Assembly: GCF_900142475.1 (NCBI RefSeq)
Contig: NZ_FRAY01000014.1
Coordinates: 1-39,727 of the forward strand
Direction of reading: 5' to 3'
Origin: Fibrobacter sp. UWH4
GTDB lineage: Bacteria > Fibrobacterota > Fibrobacteria > Fibrobacterales > Fibrobacteraceae
DNA length: 39,727 bases
Shown here: piece by piece, positions 32,568 through 39,353 of the stretch
Numbering within the stretch: the first letter of the stretch is position 1
How the letters are laid out: each line of letters opens with the position of its first letter
The notes under the pieces: model-generated
What the model was told of the DNA's origin: nothing
Seen by the model: the letters and a program-made list of their open reading frames with translations, nothing else
Databases searched by the model: none
Translations under genes and position numbers: made by a program

Positions 32568-33572
32568 ATGGACAGAAGAGACTTTTTAAAAACCGCAGGC
32601 GCGGCAGCGCTCGCTTCCGCCGTATTCACACCCGCTTTCGCGAAAGGGAAATCCATGGAACAGAAGGAACCCGGAAAGGACGTTTCCAACGTCTATTTCA
32701 CCAAGGACCTGAGTGCCGCTGGCCTCATCAAGTTGTACAAGAAAATCAACGAGGGCATCACCGGACGCGTGGCCATCAAGCTCCACACCGGCGAAAAGAA
32801 CGGTCCCAATATCCTGCCCCGTGAATGGGTAAAGGAATTCCAGGCGCAGGTGCCCAACTCCAAGATTGTGGAGACCAACACCTGGTACGAAGGCGACCGG
32901 TACACTACCGAACAGCACCGCGAAACCCTCAAGGTGAACGGCTGGACCTTCTGCGACGTGGATATCATGGACGAAGACGGCGAAGTGATGCTCCCCGTAA
33001 AGGATGGCCTCATTTTCAAGGAAATGTCCATGGGCGCACACATCAAGAATTACGATTCCATGATCGTGCTGACCCACTTCAAGGGCCACGCCATGGGCGG
33101 TTTCGGCGGCTCCATGAAGAACATCGCCATCGGTTGCGCGGGCGGACGCCTGGGCAAGAAGATGATTCACGAATACGTGAAGGGCGGCCCCACCAAGATG
33201 GAAGCGGGCGGCACGGCAGGCTGGAAAACCAGCGGAGCCCTGTTCATGGAAACCATGGCCGATTCCGCAAAGGCAACCTGCGACTTTTTCAAGGGTCACA
33301 TCTGCTTTATCAACGTGCTACGCCGCATGTCCGTGGACTGCGACTGCGCGGGCCTTTCTGCAGCGGAGCCCAAGTGCCGCGACATCGGCATTCTCGCTTC
33401 CACAGACATCGTGGCGGTGGACCAGGCCAGCGTTGACATGGTTTACAAGCTCCCGCCCAAGGAACTTCACGACCTCAAGGAACGCATCGAGACCCGCGAA
33501 GGCCTGCACCAGTTGCCCGCCATGGAAAAACTGAAGATGGGTAACCGTAAATACAGGATTATCGAACTGTAG
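32568..33572 (+). CDS. Tat-exported DUF362 protein, LarA-like segment
   Basis: The 334-residue protein has a twin-arginine signal (M-D-R-R-D-F-L-K-T-A-G, cut near A-F-A at 25). The DUF362 core includes V-A-I-K-L-H-T-G-E-K-N-G-P-N-I-L-P (69-84) and H-A-M-G-G-F-G-G-S-M-K-N-I-A-I-G (174-189). Further on come H201, a Cys pair D-C-D-C (258-260) with C270, and D-I-G-I-L-A-S-T-D-I-V-A-V-D-Q-A. The 174-189 region aligns by eye with the LarA segment that holds the His base and the Lys bearing the nickel pincer. DUF362 proteins have no settled activity; some are near ferredoxins. Tat export means it folds, perhaps with cofactor, in the cytoplasm. tatA and tatC follow directly. Confidence 0.85.
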   Translation: MDRRDFLKTAGAAALASAVFTPAFAKGKSMEQKEPGKDVSNVYFTKDLSAAGLIKLYKKINEGITGRVAIKLHTGEKNGPNILPREWVKEFQAQVPNSKIVETNTWYEGDRYTTEQHRETLKVNGWTFCDVDIMDEDGEVMLPVKDGLIFKEMSMGAHIKNYDSMIVLTHFKGHAMGGFGGSMKNIAIGCAGGRLGKKMIHEYVKGGPTKMEAGGTAGWKTSGALFMETMADSAKATCDFFKGHICFINVLRRMSVDCDCAGLSAAEPKCRDIGILASTDIVAVDQASVDMVYKLPPKELHDLKERIETREGLHQLPAMEKLKMGNRKYRIIEL

Positions 33573-33653
33573 CCTAGTTCGCGATAGTGCCGTAGACAAT
33601 TTTTCGTCACCGTCGCGGATTATGTTATATTTCTAAGAAAAGGCAGGTAAAAT

Positions 33654-33857
33654 ATGTCCCTTGGAATTCCAGAAATAATCCTAATTGTGGTCGTGGTGCT
33701 TCTTTTGTTCGGGGCAAAGCGCATTCCTGAACTCGCACGTTCCCTGGGCAAGGCCCAGAACGAGTACAAGAAGGCGAAAGACGCCCTGAAGGAAGAGGCT
33801 GAAGACCTGCAGAAGACGGTGGAAAAAGCCGCCGAGGCTGAAGATAAGAAAGGCTGA
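33654..33857 (+). CDS. tatA: Twin-arginine translocase subunit TatA
   Basis: This 67-residue protein has the normal TatA layout: a short N-terminal helix (L-G-I-P-E-I-I-L-I-V-V-V-V-L-L-L-F-G-A-K-R-I-P-E-L), the F-G-A-K/P-E-L hinge, then an amphipathic helix R-S-L-G-K-A-Q-N-E-Y-K-K-A and a charged tail. It starts after GGCAGG. Its last base is the first base of tatC's ATG (TGATG). No TatB is visible nearby, so this may be a TatAC-type system. It lies 81 bases after the DUF362 gene, which encodes a Tat substrate. Confidence 0.95.
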   Translation: MSLGIPEIILIVVVVLLLFGAKRIPELARSLGKAQNEYKKAKDALKEEAEDLQKTVEKAAEAEDKKG

Positions 33858-34798
33858 TGACCTCCAAACAGGATCAAGAGGCAACGCTGATTTCGCATTT
33901 GGAAGCGCTCCGTCGGGCGCTTTTGCGTTCTATTATCGCCCTTGCCATCGGCATCGTGCCCCTGTTCCTTGTTTCGCCCTACGTTCTGGACTGGTTCTGT
34001 AAGCAAATCGCCCTGCAGGGCGGCGTCACGCTCCATTACTTTTCCCCGATGGAAGTGTTCCTGCTGCAGCTCAAGATTTCTGCTCTGCTGGACTGCGTGC
34101 TGTTTTCGCCCTACATCGCCTGGAACATGTGGCAGTTCGTGCTCCCCGCCCTATACGACAACGAAAAGCGATTCATCCGCTCCATCGTGGCCATGACCAG
34201 CGGGCTCTTTATCGCGGGCGTCGCCTTCTGCCTTGTCGTCTGCTTCCCGCTGATTGTGCAGTTCGGCATGAGCTTTGCAAGCACGACCTTGCAACCCGTA
34301 TTCGGAGTCTCTAACCTAGTGACACTCGCGCTTTGGCTTTCGCTTGCGTTCGGATGCATGTTCCAGTTCCCGTTGGTGACCTACGCCCTTATCCGTGCGG
34401 GCATCGTGAATTACGAGACCGTCTGCGGCAAGCGCCCCTACGTGGTGGTGGCAATCCTTGTGCTGGCGGCTCTCCTCACGCCCCCCGATGTTGTTAGCCA
34501 ATTGTTGCTCGGAGTCCCGACGTACCTGCTCTTCGAAGCGGGTCTCCTTGCGGCCAGGCATTACAAGGGGCGCGCCTTGAAAGAAGTCCATCCCGAAAAT
34601 GCCCCGAACATCGCACCGCGAGATTCGACCGCAACCGCGACAGAATCAGAGACTGCGCAGACCACAGCGACGAACGAATCCGCGAAAGACCTCGCAGAAA
34701 CCGACGCTCCCGCAACCGACGACATCGATTTCGCGGCCCCTTCTTCCAAGTTCCAGGTCGGCGCAGAAAAAGACGCCGACAAGTGGAAACCTTATTGA
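33857..34798 (+). CDS. tatC: Twin-arginine translocase subunit TatC
   Basis: This 313-residue protein has six transmembrane helices. Family residues are present: I-S-H-L-E-A-L-R-R-A-L at the start, the P-x-E-x-F region (F-S-P-M-E-V-F-L-L-Q-L-K) and later F-Q-F-P-L-V-T-Y. The first 230 residues are normal TatC. The last 75 or so form a Thr/Ala/Glu/Asp-rich, probably disordered tail ending D-K-W-K-P-Y, longer than in most TatC proteins. It recognises the twin-arginine signal and gathers TatA. It is coupled to tatA by a one-base overlap. Confidence 0.95.
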   Translation: MTSKQDQEATLISHLEALRRALLRSIIALAIGIVPLFLVSPYVLDWFCKQIALQGGVTLHYFSPMEVFLLQLKISALLDCVLFSPYIAWNMWQFVLPALYDNEKRFIRSIVAMTSGLFIAGVAFCLVVCFPLIVQFGMSFASTTLQPVFGVSNLVTLALWLSLAFGCMFQFPLVTYALIRAGIVNYETVCGKRPYVVVAILVLAALLTPPDVVSQLLLGVPTYLLFEAGLLAARHYKGRALKEVHPENAPNIAPRDSTATATESETAQTTATNESAKDLAETDAPATDDIDFAAPSSKFQVGAEKDADKWKPY

Positions 34799-34815
34799 TT
34801 TTTAGAAAAATTTAT

Positions 34816-34846
34816 TTGCCTTAGAGTCAACTCTAAGTGATATATT
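34816..34846 (+). promoter_or_regulatory. MerR operator 3, larB promoter
   Basis: CTTAGAGTCAACTCTAAG (34820-34837) is a perfect palindrome with 8-bp arms. TTGCCT (34816-34821) and TATATT (34841-34846) are 19 bases apart, the long spacer typical of promoters opened by MerR proteins. It is only 18 bases after the tatC stop, so lar can be transcribed from here. Confidence 0.85.
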
Positions 34847-34852
34847 AGAAGT

Positions 34853-35581
34853 ATGAAAAAGTTTGTCTCAAAAGATTCCTTTGAAGACCTCGGTTTTGCC
34901 AAGCTGGACGTGAGCCGCGAATCGCGCACAGGCACCAGCGAGGCCGTGTATTGCGCTGGCAAGACGTCGGAACAGCTCCTGAAAATTCTTAGAAAGTTCC
35001 GGGACAAAGGTTGCCGCGTATTAGGGACCCGCTGCAGCAAGGAGCAGGCGGAATTCATCGCAAATGCAGGCGAGAAAATCTGCTACGACGAACTCTCCCG
35101 GACGATTTCACTGGCAGATGAAACGCCTGCCAAGCAGAAGCGCGGAAGTTCCGGCGGTAAGAAATCGCAAACGGCAGCAAAACTCGGGCCCGTGGCCGTA
35201 TGCTGCGCAGGAACGGCGGACCTGCCTATCGCCGAAGAAGCCGCAAAGACTCTGGAATTTAACGGCGTGAAGGTCGTGCGCCAATACGACGTAGGGATTG
35301 CGGGGCTGCACCGCCTGCTTTCGAAGGTAGAGGACATCCGCAAGGCCTCGGTGGTTATCGCCGTTGCCGGAATGGAAGGGGCACTCCCCGGCGTGATTGC
35401 CGGACTCGTGAAAGCGCCCGTGATTGCCGTGCCCACATCGGTCGGGTACGGGGCCTCCTTCGGCGGGATTAGCGCACTGCTCACCATGCTCAACACCTGC
35501 GCCGAGGGCGTGACGGTGGTAAATATCGATAACGGTTTCGGGGCGGCCATCGCCGCATTTAGAATGTTGAAGGTGAAATGA
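34853..35581 (+). CDS. larB: Nickel pincer cofactor biosynthesis protein LarB
   Basis: This 242-residue protein has a C-terminal PurE-like domain. V-C-C-A-G-T-A-D-L-P-I-A-E-E-A, V-V-I-A-V-A-G-M-E-G-A-L-P-G-V-I-A-G and A-V-P-T-S-V-G-Y-G-A-S-F-G-G are clear family sequences, and the N-terminus has the A-K-L-D-V-S-R-E-S-R-T-G motif. LarB carboxylates and hydrolyses nicotinic acid adenine dinucleotide to give pyridinium-3,5-biscarboxylic acid mononucleotide, the start of the nickel-pincer cofactor of lactate racemase. It is the first gene after operator 3. Its stop overlaps the larC start (ATGA). Confidence 0.97.
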   Translation: MKKFVSKDSFEDLGFAKLDVSRESRTGTSEAVYCAGKTSEQLLKILRKFRDKGCRVLGTRCSKEQAEFIANAGEKICYDELSRTISLADETPAKQKRGSSGGKKSQTAAKLGPVAVCCAGTADLPIAEEAAKTLEFNGVKVVRQYDVGIAGLHRLLSKVEDIRKASVVIAVAGMEGALPGVIAGLVKAPVIAVPTSVGYGASFGGISALLTMLNTCAEGVTVVNIDNGFGAAIAAFRMLKVK

Positions 35582-36870
35582 TGAAATATCTCTATCTTGA
35601 TGGCTCTTGCGGTATCAGCGGCGACATGACGGTAGCCGCACTTCTTGGACTTGGCGCATCACGCGAAAAACTAGACGCGGCGATTGCAGGGCTCGGCCTA
35701 GAAGGCGTCCACATCCATGTGGAAAATTCAAAGAGTTACAGCATTGCGGGGCTTTCTTTTTCGGTGCATGTCCATGACCACGATGCTGACCACGTGCATT
35801 CTCATGAAGAAGGGTATGTAGAGCATCATCATCACCATGAGCACGGGCACCATCATCACGAACATCGGCACTTGTCCGAGGTTTACGAGATTCTGGACCG
35901 CACCGCAAATGCAGGGGCTGTCACGCCCCGCGCCCTTGAAACCGCAAAAAAGATTTTCCGCATCATCGCCGAAGCCGAGGCAAAGGCTCACGGCGTGCCC
36001 GTAGAAGAAGTCCATTTCCATGAAGTGGGTGCCATTGATTCCATCGTCGACATCTTGGCGGTCGCCGTCCTTGCAGATGACCTTGGTATAGAGAACTGCA
36101 TCGTTACAGGGCTCAACGAAGGCTCTGGCTTTGTGGAAACGCAACATGGCCAGTTGCCGATTCCCGTTCCGGCGGTAGCGCACATTGCAGAAGCTGCGGG
36201 CATCGCACTTCACATCACCGAAACGAAAGGCGAAATGGTTACACCCACGGGAGCGGGCATCGTGGCGGCCCTCCGGACAAGCGAAAGCCTCCCCGCAGGC
36301 TACAAAATTTTAAAATCGGGCGTGGGTCTCGGCAAGCGCGATTTCGGGCGCGCAAACTTCTTGCGGGCGCAAATCATCGAGGACTGCGCAAGCGACAAAG
36401 GCGGCGACGCAACATCCAGTGCCACAGGCTCCGCGGCTCTTGATTGCAATGTTTTCCAGTTCGAAGCGAACATCGACGATTCCACTCCCGAAGAACTGGG
36501 CTACGCCATGGAAAAACTCTTCGAGGCGGGTGCCCGCGATGTCCATTTTATCCCCTGCTACATGAAGAAAAACCGCATGGGCACTCTCCTGTGCGCTCTC
36601 GCCGACAGCGAGCACCTGGCTGCCGTAGAGAAAGCCATTTTCTTGCATACATCGACCGTCGGCGTGCGCCGTTTCCCCGTAGAACGCACCTGCATGGCCC
36701 GCAGCACCTTCGAAGTCGAAACGGAATTCGGCAAGGTTCGCGTCAAGAAATCCGTTTTGGGCGGCATCGAAAAAATCAAACCCGAATTTGACGACCTGAA
36801 AGCATGCGCCGACAACGCGGGCGTTCCCATCCGCGAAATCCAGAAAGCGGTCGAGAAGAAACTGCACTAA
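35578..36870 (+). CDS. larC: Nickel insertion protein LarC (pyridinium-dithiocarboxylate nickelochelatase)
   Basis: This 430-residue single-frame protein starts Y-L-D-G-S-C-G-I-S-G-D-M, has V-H-F-H-E-V-G-A-I-D-S-I-V-D near 153, and contains a His-rich stretch (residues about 63-100, with runs such as E-H-H-H-H-H-E-H-G-H-H-H-H-E) that probably stores nickel. LarC inserts nickel into the pincer using CTP. In Lactobacillus plantarum larC is made through a frameshift between two frames; here one frame is enough. The start is either ATG 35578, overlapping the larB stop, or ATG 35581, which has better spacing from AAGGTG. Confidence 0.96.
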   Translation: MMKYLYLDGSCGISGDMTVAALLGLGASREKLDAAIAGLGLEGVHIHVENSKSYSIAGLSFSVHVHDHDADHVHSHEEGYVEHHHHHEHGHHHHEHRHLSEVYEILDRTANAGAVTPRALETAKKIFRIIAEAEAKAHGVPVEEVHFHEVGAIDSIVDILAVAVLADDLGIENCIVTGLNEGSGFVETQHGQLPIPVPAVAHIAEAAGIALHITETKGEMVTPTGAGIVAALRTSESLPAGYKILKSGVGLGKRDFGRANFLRAQIIEDCASDKGGDATSSATGSAALDCNVFQFEANIDDSTPEELGYAMEKLFEAGARDVHFIPCYMKKNRMGTLLCALADSEHLAAVEKAIFLHTSTVGVRRFPVERTCMARSTFEVETEFGKVRVKKSVLGGIEKIKPEFDDLKACADNAGVPIREIQKAVEKKLH

Positions 36871-36909
36871 AAGTGAATTGTCAAGCCGCAATTTTGTATT
36901 TTACTTTAC

Positions 36910-37725
36910 ATGGAAAATTTAAAACAAAAGTTTGAAAAACTGAAAACCCTCCTGCGCGAAATGGACCGCGTCGCCATCGCATTTTCTGCCGGCGTAGATT
37001 CCACGTTCCTTGCAAAGGTCGCCCACGACACGCTGGGCGACAACATGGTCGCCTACACAGTCCAGGCGGGAATGGTCCCCGAGCGCGAAATCGCATTTTC
37101 CAGGGAGTTCTGCAAGTTGCACGGAATCCCGCAGCAGCTGATAGAAGTTGACGAAATGCAGGTAGAAGGCTTTGCCGAAAACTCCAGGGAACGTTGCTAC
37201 TTCTGCAAGCGCAACCTGTTTTCGAAAATTGCAGAATGCGCAAAGGCCGCAGGATTTTCAACCGTCTGCGAAGGCAGCAATGCCGACGACATTCACGATT
37301 ACCGCCCTGGAATGCGCGCCCTCCAGGAACTAGGCATCAGGAGCCCCCTCCTGGAATGCGGACTCACAAAAGCGGACATCCGCGAACTTTCGCACCAACT
37401 GGATTTACCCACGTGGGACAAGCCCTCCTTCGCCTGCCTCGCAAGCCGCATCCCTTATGGAGAACCCATTTCCCGGGAAAAGCTTTCCATGATATCAAAT
37501 GCGGAGCAACTGCTTTTTGAACTGGGCTTCAAGCAGTTCCGCGTGCGCCTGCATGGAAACCTTGCCCGCATCGAGGTGTTGCCGGAAGATTTCGACAAGG
37601 TTCTAGAAAAACGCGACCAGATTCTCGCAGCCTTCAAGAAAATCGGATTTACCTACATCTCGCTAGACCTGCAGGGCTTCCGCAGCGGCAGCCTGAACGA
37701 GACTTTAGCCACAAAGCAAGTTTAG
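36910..37725 (+). CDS. larE: Sulfur transferase LarE of nickel-pincer cofactor synthesis
   Basis: This 271-residue PP-loop ATPase has the adenylylation motif A-F-S-A-G-V-D-S-T-F-L-A at residues 23-34. It also has R-C-Y-F-C-K-R-N-L-F (97-106) and F-A-C-L-A-S-R-I-P-Y-G (177-187), whose Cys aligns with the family sulfur-donor cysteine region. LarE converts the two carboxylates of the LarB product to thiocarboxylates. One subclass gives up its own cysteine sulfur and another uses an iron-sulfur cluster; I cannot be sure which this is. It lies 39 bases after larC. No larA follows, and the next sequence is a repeat. Confidence 0.96.
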   Translation: MENLKQKFEKLKTLLREMDRVAIAFSAGVDSTFLAKVAHDTLGDNMVAYTVQAGMVPEREIAFSREFCKLHGIPQQLIEVDEMQVEGFAENSRERCYFCKRNLFSKIAECAKAAGFSTVCEGSNADDIHDYRPGMRALQELGIRSPLLECGLTKADIRELSHQLDLPTWDKPSFACLASRIPYGEPISREKLSMISNAEQLLFELGFKQFRVRLHGNLARIEVLPEDFDKVLEKRDQILAAFKKIGFTYISLDLQGFRSGSLNETLATKQV

Positions 37726-37732
37726 CCCACTA

Positions 37733-37803
37733 TTGGGCGTTCCCCGGCACGGGGCCGGGTCGGGTGCTGCTCGCCAAGCACGCTCGGCTCATCGAGCCGC
37801 TTA
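37733..37803. repeat. GC-rich dispersed repeat, copy 1
   Basis: It begins TTGGGCGTTCCCCGGC and runs through CCGGGTCGGGTGCTG to CGGCTCATCGAGCCGCTT. The same blocks recur in direct orientation at 39056, where a longer form ends in CCCCTAACGC. The CCCCG GCA CGGGG hairpin near the left end is perfect. It follows larE directly and may act as an RNA end. Confidence 0.8.
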
Positions 37804-37819
37804 CAACAGAACAAGGGAA

Positions 37820-38896
37820 TCAAGGTATTTCCCAAGGGCGGACATGCAAAATTCCGTTATTCGATGGCAGCCGGAACTCATCCAACGACACAACAAATTT
37901 TGGATAACTGTCCCTGATTCTTTCTAGTGGAGCGTATTCTCGGGCAATGGTCGACTCGCCGTCCATCTTATAGGCTACCTGGATGTAAATGCGCGCGTCG
38001 TTCCTGATTGCGACAAAATCGACCTCGCTCCCATCCAATTCCCCGACATACACATCGTAGCCACGCCTGCGAAGTTCCAGATAAATGGCATTTTCAAAAA
38101 GATAACCCATTCCATACCCAAAACCCGCATACAGGTAATTGTGGAACGAAAAATCGTTCATGTAGTATTTGGCAGGACCGGACAGCGAATCCTTGCCACG
38201 AATGTTGAAGCGCGGACAGGAATGTATCAAGAAGGCGTTTTCCAAATACCCCGCATAGGTCGAGACAGTCTCGTAATTTGTTTTCCGCCCTTGCCCCTTA
38301 AGGCTCTTGACCACATTCGTGAAAGAAATCAAGTTCGAGGCATTATTCGAAAGAAAGACAAAAAGGTCGTTCAGCAGGGTAGCGTCCTTGATTCTGTAAC
38401 GCTGCACGACATCGCGAAGCATCACGGAATCCTTCAGACTCTCGACATAGTTCCGTCGCATTTCCTCCGAATCAAGGTTGAACAGTTCGGGCAGGGCCCC
38501 ATGCTGGACATAATCCGTAAAAGACGACGCATCCTGCGGCTTGCCGGTCAACTCGCAAAACTCGCCAAAACTGTATGGAAACACTTCAAACCGGACATAC
38601 CGGCCCGAAAGCATGGTCGAGAGTTCCCCGGAGAGAATATCCGAATTGGACCCGCTTATGAATACTTCGCAAGGCTCGGCAAAATCCTGCGAACGGGCGT
38701 TCACAAATCTTTCCCATCCATCGATATACTGGATTTCGTCAATGAAAAGATATGTCTTGCCTTCGGGCGAAAACCGGCTCTTGTAAGCAGCGTAAAGAGA
38801 CTGCAAATCCTCCGCGGATTTTATGGCAGAAAATTCAAGAAATTCCTTGTTGATGTATAGGGTGTTCTCGGCAGGGACTCCGCCTAAATATGCCGA
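37820..38896 (-). pseudogene. AAA ATPase/DUF4143 gene, 5'-truncated
   Basis: Codons on the minus strand run from S-A-Y-L-G-G-V-P-A-E-N-T-L-Y-I-N-K-E down to a stop at 37820 (about 358 residues). Walker B is present (Y-L-F-I-D-E-I-Q-Y-I), as are sensor-type I-S-G-S-N-S and the DUF4143 end (E-N-A-I-Y-L-E-L-R-R-R-G, G-S-E-V-D-F-V-A) with its nuclease-like Asp. The Walker A (G-x-x-x-x-G-K-T) domain that should lie about 50-60 residues upstream is missing, and a TAA (38897-38899) blocks the frame. No ATG precedes it. These ATPases are of unknown function. The gene is flanked by two direct repeats, consistent with recent rearrangement. Confidence 0.75.
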
Positions 38897-38997
38897 TTAA
38901 AGCCCAAAAACGGGCTATTTCCACCCCATAAGTTGTATTTGGATACAGAATCAATAATTTCAACCATATATTAAAATATATATATTTTTATCAAAAA

Positions 38998-39015
38998 TTT
39001 CAAACATATTTGAAA
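38998..39015. promoter_or_regulatory. AT-rich palindrome upstream of the truncated ATPase
   Basis: TTTCAAA CATA TTTGAAA is a perfect palindrome in a very AT-rich stretch (38940-39022) that probably held promoter elements of the lost gene start. It might be an operator or simply an AT-rich structure. Confidence 0.35.
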
Positions 39016-39055
39016 CTTTTACGCAAAACAACCCGCTGAGACGGCTCCCCCCCCC

Positions 39056-39185
39056 TTGGGCGTTCCCCGGCCAGGGCCGGGTCGGGTGCTGTTCGCCTCT
39101 CGTCACCCCGGACCTGATCCGGGGTCGGCTCATCGAGCCGCTTGCGCGTCTCGCCACCGCGCGGCGGTGCGACGCCCCCTAACGC
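39056..39185. repeat. GC-rich dispersed repeat, copy 2, with nested hairpin
   Basis: It starts TTGGGCGTTCCCCGGC and ends GACGCCCCCTAACGC, with inverted ends (GGGCGT/ACGCCC). It shares left and right blocks with copy 1 but carries an extra perfect hairpin, CCCCGGA CCTGA TCCGGGG, where copy 1 has about 8 other bases. A run of nine C (39047-39055) precedes it. Confidence 0.85.
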
Positions 39186-39230
39186 AGAAGCGGGTGTGAA
39201 ATGTGTAGTGTGGGGTGTGGAATGTGGAAT

Positions 39231-39341
39231 TTATACTGCAAAATCCATCATGAACCGGGGTTCAAGAGCCTCAATACGGTAGTTGTTCTTGGTGGACTTC
39301 TTGACGGATTTCTTTATTTTTTCATGTTCATTTTGTAATCT
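39231..39341 (-). pseudogene. Stub with a LEPR-like motif
   Basis: The minus strand reads K-K-S-V-K-K-S-T-K-N-N-Y-R-I-E-A-L-E-P-R-F-M-M-D-F-A-V before TAA (39231-39233). The E-A-L-E-P-R-F-M-M-D segment resembles the LEPR-x-L-L motif found at the extreme N-terminus of large secreted surface proteins. Here no start ATG precedes it and a stop follows at once, so it is probably a fragment. It lies just beyond the FISUMP stop and may have been part of the same large-protein locus. Confidence 0.4.
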
Positions 39342-39353
39342 TACTTATAAATT

